Positions 33,942 through 45,674 are shown, counted from the first letter of the stretch. The stretch is DNA of 64,000 nt from Brevibacterium sp. S111 (GCF_004745075.1 NZ_RHFH01000014.1:1-64000); one strand, 5' to 3'. Translations and numbers: made by a program. Notes: generated by a model not told the origin, from the sequence alone.

Positions 33942-35438
33942 ATGAGCAGTTTCGGGATCTATCCGCTCTTCAACATCAATTCGGCCTGGCCGAATTGGGT
34001 GATCATCACCCTTCTGCTGATCGATCTCCTCATCCGCATCATTGCGCTCGGATGGATTCCGCACAACCGCCGGCCCTCGGTGGCACTGGGCTGGCTGCTC
34101 GCGATCTTCCTCATCCCGTATGTCGGCGTCGCGGCGTTCCTGCTGCTCGGCTCGGCGAAGCTGCCGAAGCGGCGGCGGGACAAGCAGTCGCAGATGAATG
34201 CCCTCATCCGTGACCAGATCCGGAATCGGCCGATCCTCGGGCAGAAGGACCACATGCCCGAACCGCTGAGCACCGCAGCGCAGCTCAACTTCGACCTCGG
34301 TGCCCTGCCGATGACCCACGGCAACGACTTCGAGCTCCACGTCGACAATCACGCCTGCATGGAGGCGATGGCCGACGCCGTCGACGAAGCGACGCGATTC
34401 GTGCACTTCGAGTTCTACATCGTCGCCATCGACGACACGACGAGGCGGCTGCTCGATTCCCTGCTGGCCGCGCATGCGCGGGGGGTGCGGGTGCGCATCC
34501 TCATCGACCATGTCGGCTCGTTGGGGTATCCGGGGTATTCGGAGCTCGTCAAGAGGCTTGACTCCTCGGGCGTCAGCTGGCGTCGAGCCCTGCCGATTCG
34601 ACCGTGGCGGGGCGAGTACCAGCGGCCCGATCTGCGCAATCACCGCAAGATCCTCGTCGTCGACGGGGATCTTGCGTTCACCGGTTCGCAGAACATCATC
34701 GACCGCTCCTACAACAAGGCGCGCAACCGGCGGAAGGGCTTCCGCTGGAAGGATCTCTCGCTCGAGTGCCGCGGCCCGGTCGTCGAAGAGCTCGATGCCG
34801 TGTTCATCACCGACTGGTATTCGGAGACCGACGAGATCGTCGACGAACCCGACAGCTTCGACCTCGATGCCCCCGACTCCGGCGGCATCCAGGCTCAGGT
34901 CGTGCCCTCGGGACCGGGATTCGAGGATGAGAACAATCTGCGACTGTTCAACCACCTCATCTACAACGCGAATCGCAGCGTCGTCGTGTGCTCACCGTAT
35001 TTCGTGCCCGACGAGTCGCTGCTGCACGCACTGACCACCGAGGCGCGCTCGGGTGTCGAGGTGCGCCTCTACGTCGGTGAGACGAGCGACCACTGGCTGA
35101 CCCACAAAGCGCAGCAGTCCTACTATGACGAACTCGTTCGGGCCGGGGTGCGGATCTTCATGTACCACGCGCCGACGGTGCTGCACTCGAAGTTCCTCAT
35201 CATCGACGACGAAGTCTCGATCATCGGTTCCTCGAACATGGACGAACGGTCCTTTGCGATGAACCTCGAGGTCACGATGTTCATCGTCAATCGTGAGTTC
35301 ACACAGCGCATGTACGAGCTCGAGGCCGAACGCTACGCCCCGAACTCCGTCGAACTCGACTCCGAGGAATGGGCGAGCCGGTCACTGCTGGAGAAGTACG
35401 TCGAGAACGTGGCCCGACTGACGAGCTCCCTGCTGTGA
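33942..35438 (+). CDS. Cardiolipin synthase (phospholipase D family)
   Basis: 498 residues. Two N-terminal helices (about 15-38 and 50-70) then two PLD domains with HKD motifs: HRKILVVDGDLAFTGSQN (about 233) and HSKFLIIDDEVSIIGSSN (about 413). The layout is that of ClsA, which joins two phosphatidylglycerol molecules into cardiolipin at the membrane. The Shine-Dalgarno is weak. Monocistronic; preceded by a short possible upstream ORF. Confidence 0.87.
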   Translation: MSSFGIYPLFNINSAWPNWVIITLLLIDLLIRIIALGWIPHNRRPSVALGWLLAIFLIPYVGVAAFLLLGSAKLPKRRRDKQSQMNALIRDQIRNRPILGQKDHMPEPLSTAAQLNFDLGALPMTHGNDFELHVDNHACMEAMADAVDEATRFVHFEFYIVAIDDTTRRLLDSLLAAHARGVRVRILIDHVGSLGYPGYSELVKRLDSSGVSWRRALPIRPWRGEYQRPDLRNHRKILVVDGDLAFTGSQNIIDRSYNKARNRRKGFRWKDLSLECRGPVVEELDAVFITDWYSETDEIVDEPDSFDLDAPDSGGIQAQVVPSGPGFEDENNLRLFNHLIYNANRSVVVCSPYFVPDESLLHALTTEARSGVEVRLYVGETSDHWLTHKAQQSYYDELVRAGVRIFMYHAPTVLHSKFLIIDDEVSIIGSSNMDERSFAMNLEVTMFIVNREFTQRMYELEAERYAPNSVELDSEEWASRSLLEKYVENVARLTSSLL

Positions 35439-35463
35439 ACGAAGCCGGCTACCGTGCCGCTGC

Positions 35464-35874
35464 TCAGTCGTCGTCGGCGACTCCGGCGGGGCCCTCGTCG
35501 TCGAGGTGACGCTCGGGATCGGCCACTGTGTCCTTGGCCTTCGGCGACGGCGTGTGCTTCGGCGAAGCGGTGGTGCTCTTCGCGGCGGTGTCCTGCGCGG
35601 ACGAGCCGTCCTCGTCACCGTCGAATTCGGAGACGAGCGTGCTCGTCGACGCCACGGCATTGACCTTGTCGGCCGCGGTCTGGACGGCGTCGGCGACGGC
35701 CGGTGACTTCTCACGCAGCGACTGGTTGGCCCTGTCGACGGTGTCCTGGACTCGCGGATCGGTCCACAGATCCTGGGCCTGGGCCTTCAGCCGTTCATAG
35801 CTCTGGCGTCCGGTGCGCGATCCGAGAATGAATCCGACTCCGAGACCGGCCAGGAGAATCAATCTCTTCTTCAT
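35464..35874 (-). CDS. YtxH-like membrane-anchored protein
   Basis: 136 residues. N-terminal hydrophobic helix LILLAGLGVGFILGSRTGR followed by an amphipathic helical region (SYERLKAQAQDLWTDPRVQDTVDRA) and a disordered, Ser/Asp/Ala-rich tail. Fits the YtxH/general-stress type of small membrane-associated proteins. GAGGAG lies seven bases before ATG 35874; the first ATG (35880) is too close to it. A possible -10 (TATAAG, minus strand, near 35985) implies a leader of about 100 bases. Function unknown. Confidence 0.7.
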   Translation of the reverse strand: MKKRLILLAGLGVGFILGSRTGRQSYERLKAQAQDLWTDPRVQDTVDRANQSLREKSPAVADAVQTAADKVNAVASTSTLVSEFDGDEDGSSAQDTAAKSTTASPKHTPSPKAKDTVADPERHLDDEGPAGVADDD

Positions 35875-36045
35875 GGTCATGCTCCTCTTCGCAGTTTGCC
35901 GACACTGTCTGCCGCACTGCTGTGCGGCACAGATCCGAGCCTCTCGGTGATCAGCGCATGGGCGCTGTGTCCTGTCCCACCAGCTTATACCGTGCAGTGC
36001 CCGGTGGGGTATGGATTGCGCAGCCGATGCCCCGAGCGTCGAAGA

Positions 36046-37080
36046 TCAGCCGACGGTGGGCTGCTGCTGAGTGATGCAGTGGATGCCGCCGCCGCGGGCG
36101 TAGAGTTCGCGGGCATCGACCCCGACGACCTTGCGACCCGGGTACACCCGCTCGAGCACAGCGGCCGCCTCGGCGTCCATCGGATCATCGAAGGTGCAGG
36201 CGATGACCCCGCCGTTGGTGACGAGATGATTGACATAGGAGTAGTCGACCCACCCCTCCTCGTCGCGCAGCACCTCGGGTGCGGGGATCGGCACCACTTC
36301 GAAGGGCACACCATCGGCGGTGGTCTCGGCGGAGAACTGTGCGATGAGCGCACGACTGAATTCGTAGTCCGGGTGCTTCGGATCGCGCTGATCGTGGACG
36401 AGGACGACGCCGGGACTGGGCATCGTGGCGACGATGTCGACGTGCCCGCGGGTGCCGAAGGTCTGGTTGTCGCGGTGCAGCCCGCGATCGAGCCAGATGA
36501 CCTTCTTCGCCCCGATCGTGGCCGCGAATTCGGCCTCGACATCGGCTTCGGTCAGTCCCGGGTTCCGACCCGGGTCGAGCTGCACACTGCGGGTAGCCAG
36601 CACCGTGCCCTTCCCGTCGACGTGGAACCCACCGCCTTCGTTGCGCAGCGATGAGGACACCACCGGGGTGCCGGCCAGATCCGCGACGAACTCGCCGATG
36701 TGCTCGTCGTGATCCCAGCTCGCCCACTCCTGCGCGCCCCACCCGTTGAATACCCAGTCCACCGCGCGCAGCCGGCCCTCGTCGTCGACGACGAAGCTCG
36801 GCCCGATATCACGCATCCACGCATCGTCGAGTGCGGCGTTGACGATCGTGATCGGGTGCGTGATCCCCTCGCCGAGGTGGCGCCTGGCACGCTCGGTCTG
36901 TGCACTGGTCACGACCACCGTCACCGGGGTGAACTCGCTGGTGGCCCGGGCAACGGCGGCCCAGGTGGCGCGGGCGGCTTCGGCGTCGGCCTCCGTGTCG
37001 CCGAGAGCGTAGCCGGAGGATGGGAACGCCATCCAGACCCGGTCCTGGGCGGAGGTCTCCGCGGGCATGTGCAACGTCAT
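36046..37080 (-). CDS. Agmatine deiminase-family protein
   Basis: 344 residues of the peptidyl-arginine/agmatine deiminase fold. Conserved pieces include DAWMRDIGPSFV, NEGGGFHVDGKG, RGHVDIVATM and the catalytic Cys in GGGIHCITQQQP. Agmatine deiminase turns agmatine into N-carbamoylputrescine and ammonia. Specific assignment is likely but not certain, because other guanidine deiminases share these motifs and no putrescine genes are adjacent. ATG 37080 is chosen; the open frame upstream has no family match. Confidence 0.82.
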   Translation of the reverse strand: MTLHMPAETSAQDRVWMAFPSSGYALGDTEADAEAARATWAAVARATSEFTPVTVVVTSAQTERARRHLGEGITHPITIVNAALDDAWMRDIGPSFVVDDEGRLRAVDWVFNGWGAQEWASWDHDEHIGEFVADLAGTPVVSSSLRNEGGGFHVDGKGTVLATRSVQLDPGRNPGLTEADVEAEFAATIGAKKVIWLDRGLHRDNQTFGTRGHVDIVATMPSPGVVLVHDQRDPKHPDYEFSRALIAQFSAETTADGVPFEVVPIPAPEVLRDEEGWVDYSYVNHLVTNGGVIACTFDDPMDAEAAAVLERVYPGRKVVGVDARELYARGGGIHCITQQQPTVG

Positions 37081-37420
37081 CGTTCGTCCCTTCGCTGATG
37101 TCCGGTCGAGCACGGTCGGGCGGGCGACCCGGTCCTTCGGGGCTCCGCGCCGCAGCCGTGGAATCTGCCGCTTGGTCGTGATCGGCGATCGTACCGCTGA
37201 TTCTAGCCAGATCGTCGCCGAGGCGGCCGACGGATACCGTTGCCCGCCCGGAACGGTATCCGCAGCTCTCCCGACCTGGCCTCCGCCGCTCTCCTGCCTC
37301 CGGTCCTGCCGCGCCTCGGCCTCTCCCGACAACCGGCGACCCCGTCGGGTGGGCCGGGCGACTCGGTCCGTATAGTCTGCCTGAGGACAGGAAAGTCGGT
37401 CGTGCCAAGGGAGGCAGCAG
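37081..37420. other. 340-bp divergent intergenic region with a perfect 11-bp dyad
   Basis: Between the deiminase gene and the CoA-transferase gene. It holds a perfect inverted repeat (37231-37241 with 37252-37262), one copy of CGCCGAGGCGG (37216-37226), and a -10 candidate TATAGT (37371-37376) for the plus-strand gene. I see no further gene in it. Confidence 0.6.
37231..37262. promoter_or_regulatory. Perfect 11-bp inverted repeat, probable operator
   Basis: CGGATACCGTT (37231-37241) and AACGGTATCCG (37252-37262) around a 10-base GC-rich spacer. Placed between divergent genes, it suits a dimeric repressor of TetR or GntR type controlling one or both; no such regulator is adjacent. Confidence 0.55.
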
Positions 37421-38596
37421 GTGGAAACAGCAGGAGTCCAAGAACCTTTCGGGCGGCAGGGGAGCGGACCTCTGGCCGGGACGGTCGTGGCGGACTTCTC
37501 CCGCGTCCTGGCCGGACCCTACGCGACGATGATGCTCGCCGATCTCGGGGCCACGGTCATCAAGGTCGAGGGCAGGACCGGCGATGATACGCGTCACTGG
37601 GCGCCGCCTCGGCGAGGGGACGATGCGACGTACTTCCTCACGGCGAACCGGAACAAGCACTCGGTCGTCCTCGATTTCAAGGATCCCGAGGATCTCGAAT
37701 TCGCACAGCAGCTGGCCGCCGCCTCCGACGTCCTCGTCGAGAACTTCAAGGCCGGGGGGCTGGCGAAGTACGGACTCGACTACGAGACGGTGAGCGCGGT
37801 GAACCCGGGCATCGTCTACGCCTCGGTGACCGGTTTCGGTCGTGACAATCCGCTGCCGGGCTACGACCTGCTCATCCAAGGGCTGTCCGGGTTCATGTCG
37901 GTGACCGGCTCGGAGGAGTCGGGCCCGGTCAAGGCCGGTGTCGCTGTCGTCGACGTCATCACCGGACTCCATACGACGGTGGGCATCCTCGCCGCACTCG
38001 CCCACCGCAAGGACACCGGCATCGGCCAGCTGGTCGAGACGAACCTGCTGTCCTCGGCGCTGTCGGGCCTGGCGAACCAAACCTCGGCGTATGTCGCCGG
38101 CGGCGTCGTGCCGCAGGCGATGGGCAACCAGCATCCGAGTCTCTACCCGTACCAGCCGATGCCCACGGCCGAGGGGCAGATCATCATCGCCTGCGGCAAC
38201 GACAACCAGTTCGCCCGCCTCGCCGAGGTGCTCGGCCACCCCGAATGGGCCAGCGACGAACGGTTCGCGAACTTCGCCGATCGCAACGTCCACCGCGAGG
38301 AACTCGAACCCGAACTCATCGCCGCACTCAGTGAGAAGACGAACCAGGAATGGTTCGACATCCTCACCGAGGCGGGGCTGCCCTGCGCGCCGATCAACTC
38401 GATCGCTCAGGGTGTGGACCTGGCATCGACGCTGGGACTTCAACCCGTCGCCGAGGCGGGCGAAGGGGATCGTGTCATCCCCACCGTGGCCAACCCGATC
38501 CGGTTGTCCGAGACCCCGGCCAGCTACGAATTGGCGCCGCCGACGCTCGGCGAGTCGACCGAGGCGGTCAAGGACTGGCTGCGTTCGCTGCAGTAG
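37421..38596 (+). CDS. CaiB/BaiF-type (family III) CoA-transferase
   Basis: 391 residues. N-terminal LAGTVVADFSRVLAGPYATMMLADLGATVIKVE and the catalytic Asp in PGYDLLIQGLSGFMSVTG are the family III signature. Moves CoA between acyl groups through a covalent aspartyl intermediate. The start is GTG with AAGGGAGG ideally spaced. Substrate not predictable; no adjacent acyl-CoA dehydrogenase. Confidence 0.88.
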   Translation: METAGVQEPFGRQGSGPLAGTVVADFSRVLAGPYATMMLADLGATVIKVEGRTGDDTRHWAPPRRGDDATYFLTANRNKHSVVLDFKDPEDLEFAQQLAAASDVLVENFKAGGLAKYGLDYETVSAVNPGIVYASVTGFGRDNPLPGYDLLIQGLSGFMSVTGSEESGPVKAGVAVVDVITGLHTTVGILAALAHRKDTGIGQLVETNLLSSALSGLANQTSAYVAGGVVPQAMGNQHPSLYPYQPMPTAEGQIIIACGNDNQFARLAEVLGHPEWASDERFANFADRNVHREELEPELIAALSEKTNQEWFDILTEAGLPCAPINSIAQGVDLASTLGLQPVAEAGEGDRVIPTVANPIRLSETPASYELAPPTLGESTEAVKDWLRSLQ

Positions 38597-38752
38597 GCAG
38601 GCATCATCGGCGGCCGTGATCGGGCACGGACCGGGGAAAAGTCCCTTGCCGCTGAAGTACCCTAGTCACTGTGTGCTGTCACCGCGGATGTCTGGGCGCC
38701 GTCCCGACTCCCGGTGCCGCCGGAAGTGTTCGCTGAGAGATTCGGAACCGAG

Positions 38753-39541
38753 ATGGACAACAAGCCGACCGAGGCAGCGCCTCGGCGACGATCGGCGGTG
38801 AAACGGACCCTGATGGTGATCGCGATGGTGATCACGGGATTCCACCTCTTCGCCAGCTTTCTGTGGATCGCCCCTGCTTCGACGATGCGGGAGGTGATTC
38901 CCGGCGATCTGCTCACGAAGTACATGATTCCGATGTGGGGGCAGTCATGGAGCGTGTTCGCGCCCGAGCCGATCAATGGTGACTACTACTTCGACGTGCG
39001 TGCGGTGATCAAGACGGACAGCGGCGAGGAGATCACCCAGTGGGTCAGGGCCACCGACGTCGAGCTCGACCACTCCACGTACAAGCTGTTCCCGCCGCGT
39101 TCGGCCGGACTCGGCATCGGTGTGGCCTCGGATATCAAGGGCTCCTGGGAGGATCTGCCCGATGACCAGAAGGCGATCGTCAAGCTCGACTACTTCAAGG
39201 GCGATGATTCGGTCGATCGACTGACGACGAAGCTCAAGGAATACGACGACCCGAAGAACACGATCCCGGACTACCTCGAGAGCGAGCACACGGCCACGGC
39301 CTATGCGACCCAGGTGGCGAAGGCGATCTGGGGCGATGATGTCCAACGCGTCCAATACCAGGCGGCCCGGCAGAACGTCGTGCCCTTCGCCGACCGCAAC
39401 TCCAAGAGTGCCGAACGTCCGAAGATCCAGCCGGTTCCCGTGGGCTGGCGTGCACTCGTCGTCGAGGAGCATCAGTCCCAGCAGGAGTTCACGAAGTACT
39501 TCTGCTCCTCCGACAAAGTGAGGTGCGTCAGTGAACAGTGA
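38753..39541 (+). CDS. DUF5819-family protein, SdpA-like
   Basis: 262 residues with one N-terminal helix (about 12-35) and an extracellular-looking domain: MWGQSWSVFAPEPINGDYYFDVRA and the C-terminal WRALVVEEHQSQQEFTKYFCSSDKVRCVS with a possible disulphide pair. I recognise the pattern as DUF5819. Starts at GTG 38714 or 38726 are also possible; ATG 38753 gives a short cytosolic end before the helix. It overlaps the HTTM gene by 11 bases, so the two proteins probably act together. Confidence 0.72.
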   Translation: MDNKPTEAAPRRRSAVKRTLMVIAMVITGFHLFASFLWIAPASTMREVIPGDLLTKYMIPMWGQSWSVFAPEPINGDYYFDVRAVIKTDSGEEITQWVRATDVELDHSTYKLFPPRSAGLGIGVASDIKGSWEDLPDDQKAIVKLDYFKGDDSVDRLTTKLKEYDDPKNTIPDYLESEHTATAYATQVAKAIWGDDVQRVQYQAARQNVVPFADRNSKSAERPKIQPVPVGWRALVVEEHQSQQEFTKYFCSSDKVRCVSEQ

Positions 39542-40850
39542 CGACACGACCCCGCACGAGGGGGACGACATGACATCGACGAGGAGCGGAACGGGCACCG
39601 CGACCGAGGTCGGGCACTCCGGTCCGGCCGCCTCGGCGAAGGGAGACGAAGAGTCGCAGGAGAGCATCGGCAGCGCCGGACTCGTCCCGTTGACGACCCT
39701 GGTGCGCGCAAAGCTCGCGCACGGCTGGAACTGGCTCGAGGAGATGCTCACCGGTCGCTATCACGCGACCTACGGGCTCGCGGTGACGCGGATCCTCATC
39801 GGGTTGACCGGGCTCGGACTCATCCTCACGAACTTCAATGCGCGGCACTACGCCTTCGGCGTGGGGGCTGCATGGAACGGTGAGATCGCCGAACCGAAGA
39901 GCGACTTCCCGAGCATCTGGCTCTTCTCCCTCTACCACCGGGCGGTGACGACGCCGCCGCTGTTCACCGCTCTGACGATCGGGCTGGCGCTGCTGGCCAT
40001 CGTCATCATCCTCGGGTGGCGCACACGGATCGTCCTGCCCTTCTACCTCGTGCTGTGGGTGAGCTTCATCGAGCTCAACGACGGTGCCGGCGACCAGGGC
40101 GACAACGCCTACCGCATGTTCATGATCGCGCTCCTCTTCGCCGACACCACCCGGCGGTGGTCGCTCGATGCCAGGCGCCGGGCCCGGAATCCGGAGTTCC
40201 CGGAGTCCGACGGCGGGCCGTGGCGGTGGGCGCTCATCATGGCCAATAACCTCGCCATCGTCGTCCTCGCATTCCAGGTGTGCGCGATCTACATGTCCGG
40301 CGGCCTGTACAAGGCCGGCGGCACCGCTTGGCAGCACGGATTCGCCGTGTACAACCCGCTGCACACGCAGCAGTTCGGCACTTGGCCGGTGCTGTCGGAT
40401 CTGATGACGGCGTGGGGGCCGATGGTCGTGGCGATCTCGTGGGGATCGATCCTCTTCCAGTGCGCTTTCCCGTTCATGCTGTTCAACCGCTACACCCGCA
40501 TCGTCGCGCTGCTCGGCATCCTCTCCTTCCACCTCGGCATCGCGCTGCTCATGGGCCTGCCGTGGTTCTCGCTGACGATGATCGCCGTCGACGCGATCTT
40601 CATCCGCGACCGCAGCTTCGCCAAGGTCAGCGCCTATCTGCGGCACTGGTGGGCCTCCTCGGCGCCACGGGCCAACGGAGCGAAGGCTGCTGGGGCTGGC
40701 GGTGCGAAGGCTGGGGCGAAGGCCGCTGGAGCCAAGTCCTCCGAAGCCGGCGGTGCGAAGGCCAGCGGAGCGAAGGCAGCTGGGACGAAGGCCGCCGAAG
40801 CGAATGCTGCCGCGTCCTCGAAGTCGGGGTCCTCAGCCGGTAAGAAGTAG
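39531..40850 (+). CDS. HTTM-domain (SdpB / gamma-carboxylase-like) membrane protein with an Ala/Lys-rich tail
   Basis: 439 residues. After an acidic disordered N-terminus (about 1-65), the HTTM domain has several helices with YGLAVTRILIGLTGLGLILTN, SFIELNDGAGDQGDNAYRMFMI and GGLYKAGGTAWQHGFAVYNPLH. The last 60 residues repeat A, K, G (GAKAAG, GAKAGAKAAGAK), resembling histone H1-like tails. GTG 39531 overlaps the partner. In Bacillus, SdpA and SdpB, a comparable small membrane protein plus HTTM protein, mature the toxin SdpC; no SdpC-like gene is adjacent here. Reaction unknown. Confidence 0.75.
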   Translation: MNSDDTTPHEGDDMTSTRSGTGTATEVGHSGPAASAKGDEESQESIGSAGLVPLTTLVRAKLAHGWNWLEEMLTGRYHATYGLAVTRILIGLTGLGLILTNFNARHYAFGVGAAWNGEIAEPKSDFPSIWLFSLYHRAVTTPPLFTALTIGLALLAIVIILGWRTRIVLPFYLVLWVSFIELNDGAGDQGDNAYRMFMIALLFADTTRRWSLDARRRARNPEFPESDGGPWRWALIMANNLAIVVLAFQVCAIYMSGGLYKAGGTAWQHGFAVYNPLHTQQFGTWPVLSDLMTAWGPMVVAISWGSILFQCAFPFMLFNRYTRIVALLGILSFHLGIALLMGLPWFSLTMIAVDAIFIRDRSFAKVSAYLRHWWASSAPRANGAKAAGAGGAKAGAKAAGAKSSEAGGAKASGAKAAGTKAAEANAAASSKSGSSAGKK

Positions 40851-41221
40851 CACGTTCGCGGCCCTCTTTCGCTGCGCAGCCGACGGAGCAGACGCAGGGG
40901 CGTTTCACGTTCAGTGCGGCGGGTTTCACAAAAGGTGCATGGGCGCATCACTTTTGGTGCGAGTGCGCGTCACAAAAGGTGCGGTGCATCAGTTCCGAAT
41001 CCTTTTGTGTTGCAGGGTGGTTCTCCCGACCGTTGTGTGGCAGGGAACGCCGTTGTGGAGCAGGGGGCGGCCGTGCCCGGCCGGTTCGGCTGCAGGGGCG
41101 GGCGCCCACGCACGCTGCGGCTGCAGGGGCGGCCCTGCCGACCGGTGCGGCTGCAGGGGCGGCACCCCCGACCGGTGGGTTGCAGGGTGGTTCTCTCCCG
41201 CACGCACGCAGGCTGCGGCTG
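40851..41221. repeat. 371-bp intergenic region with two families of phased tandem repeats
   Basis: Three 22-bp units begin at 40927, 40949 and 40971 with the core CACAAAAGGTGC or CACTTTTGGTGC; an inverted copy (CCTTTTGTG, 41001-41009) faces the third. Further on, GGCTGCAGGGGCGG recurs at 41088, 41119 and 41149 with degenerate copies near 41057 and 41178, a 30-31-bp period. TTGCAGGGTGGTTCTC brackets that block at 41010 and 41180. I see no convincing gene. Confidence 0.62.
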
Positions 41222-43828
<2,607 letters not shown>

Positions 43829-43890
43829 GCGCAACTCCTTCGTGAAATCGTGTGCTGATCACAGCTCTCGAATGGGACAACACCAACAAA

Positions 43891-43911
43891 GTTGAGTCTA
43901 TTCCACTCAAC
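43891..43911. promoter_or_regulatory. HAIR-like HspR operator upstream of clpB
   Basis: GTTGAGT (43891-43897), seven bases, ACTCAAC (43905-43911). The HspR-associated inverted repeat is CTTGAGT-N7-ACTCAAG; here the spacing is exact and only the outermost base of each arm differs, symmetrically. It lies 62 bases from the clpB start on the coding side. Confidence 0.8.
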
Positions 43912-43981
43912 CTTGGATTTCAGCCGAGAATCTCGCCGAGGCGGCCCGCCGTCCCGTATCGCCGACACCAACGCGTCCGGC

Positions 43982-45559
43982 TCAGTTCGCGAGCACGGAC
44001 TGGAGGTCGAAGCGGCGCAGGACCTTGTCAGCGATCTCCGGATCCGTGCCGCGTTCACGTCGGGCGGCGAGCACCTCGGCGCGGGCGGTCTGCATCGCCC
44101 TCTTCTGCACCTGCAGCATCTGCTCACGGTGTTCCTTGAACGCGGTCACCTGCTCGGAGTTCGCCTGGTCATCGGTGGTTCCGCTGAGCTGGTCGTGGAG
44201 GAGCTTGAACCTGGCCCGCAGCGGTTCGACCACCTCGTCGGGCAGGCTGTCGTCGTTCCTGATCTCGCGCATCGCCGCCTTGTAGGCGCGCATCGCGATC
44301 GCCTTCGTGGCCTGATGCTCCTTCTCCGCCTCGTCGTCGATGCCCAGGCCCGCCACCGCCGCGGGGAAGGTCAGTCCCGCCAGAACGAGGGTGACGAGCA
44401 GGACGATGGCCGCAGCGACGACGATGTAGGACCGGCCCGGAAACGGCATCCCGGATTGCGTGGTCGCGGGAATCGACAGGGCCAGAGCCACCGTGGCCAG
44501 ACCGCGCATCCCGCCCCAGGTCATCAGGGTGGCATCGCGGACGTTCAGCGGAGCGGCATCGGGGTCGACCTCCCGGCGCTTGCGCTCGATGAGAGTGCCC
44601 AGGAGCAGCCAGATGAAGCGGACGGCGATGACGATGACGGCGATGAGCCCGCCGATGAGCAGCGCCCGCCCGAGATCGGCATGCTCGGATTCGATGATGA
44701 GACGCAGATCGAGTCCGATGAGGCCGAAGGCGATGCCGGTGATGAGCATCTCGAGGACCTGCCAGGTCGAGTTCTGGGTGACGCGTGCCGCGGAGTTGCC
44801 TTCCGTGTCGCGGCGACGGACCTCGAGTGCGGCGACGACGACGGCGATGACGCCGCTGGCGTGGAGGTGCTCGGCGACGAGGTAGACGCCGAAGGGCAGG
44901 ACGAGCATCAGTGAGGAACGGGCGACCGTGTGGTCGATCTTCTCCATCACCCACCACGCCGCGAACGACAGGACCAGACCGACGGCGACCGCGACGGTGG
45001 CGGAGACGATGAACGACACAGCCAGATCTGCGTAGTCGACCTCGGTGCCGGCCAGCACCGCGGCCATCGCGGTCTGGAAGATGACCAGCGACGCCGCGTC
45101 GTTGAACAGTCCCTCGCTCTGCAGGGTCGACATGATGCGGCGCGGAATCGACACGGTGCCGGCGACCGCGTCGACGGCGACGGGGTCCGGTGGGGCGAGC
45201 ATCGCGCCGAGGGCGATGGCCGCGGCGATCGTGATGCCGGGGATGAGGAGGACGGCGGAGCCTGCGACGGCGGCCACGGTCACCCCGACCAGGGCGACGG
45301 ACATGCCGAGGATCGTGCGCCACCGGATCGCGAACAGTGCCCACGACGTCTTCTGCGCCGCGGCGAAGAGCAGGGGCGGCAGGAACAGGGGGAGCACGAG
45401 TTCGGGGTCGATGCCCACCTCGGCGAAGGTGGGGATGAAGGCACCGGCGATGCCGATGAGGACCATGAGCGCCGGCCACGGAAGTCTGAGTCTCTGCCCC
45501 AATCCGACCACCACCGAGGTAGCTGCTCCGAATCCGATGATCATCAGCAAAGTGGTCAT
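43982..45559 (-). CDS. Na+/H+ antiporter, CPA1 family
   Basis: 525 residues with about twelve helices and a C-terminal cytosolic helical domain of about 120 residues. The ion-site region reads GAMLAPPDPVAVDAVAG, then EGLFNDAASLVIF, matching CPA1 (the two Asp/Asn-bearing helices). Exchanges Na+ (or K+) for H+ to regulate pH and ion balance. ATG 45559 begins just before the first helix. Not obviously coupled with clpB. Confidence 0.88.
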   Translation of the reverse strand: MTTLLMIIGFGAATSVVVGLGQRLRLPWPALMVLIGIAGAFIPTFAEVGIDPELVLPLFLPPLLFAAAQKTSWALFAIRWRTILGMSVALVGVTVAAVAGSAVLLIPGITIAAAIALGAMLAPPDPVAVDAVAGTVSIPRRIMSTLQSEGLFNDAASLVIFQTAMAAVLAGTEVDYADLAVSFIVSATVAVAVGLVLSFAAWWVMEKIDHTVARSSLMLVLPFGVYLVAEHLHASGVIAVVVAALEVRRRDTEGNSAARVTQNSTWQVLEMLITGIAFGLIGLDLRLIIESEHADLGRALLIGGLIAVIVIAVRFIWLLLGTLIERKRREVDPDAAPLNVRDATLMTWGGMRGLATVALALSIPATTQSGMPFPGRSYIVVAAAIVLLVTLVLAGLTFPAAVAGLGIDDEAEKEHQATKAIAMRAYKAAMREIRNDDSLPDEVVEPLRARFKLLHDQLSGTTDDQANSEQVTAFKEHREQMLQVQKRAMQTARAEVLAARRERGTDPEIADKVLRRFDLQSVLAN

Positions 45560-45674
45560 GATGGTCCCTCTCGACTCCGCTGGACCCGCACCGGGAAGGC
45601 CGCGCGGACGGGGATGAGCGAAAACGGTCGACCAGATTCCGCGCTGCGAGCCTGACCTTTGGCAGAATATGGCT

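Noticed and set aside
40970..41203. Cysteine-rich 77-codon frame on the minus strand over the repeats
   Set aside because: Its sequence is produced by the DNA repeats, and there is no ribosome site or conservation evidence.
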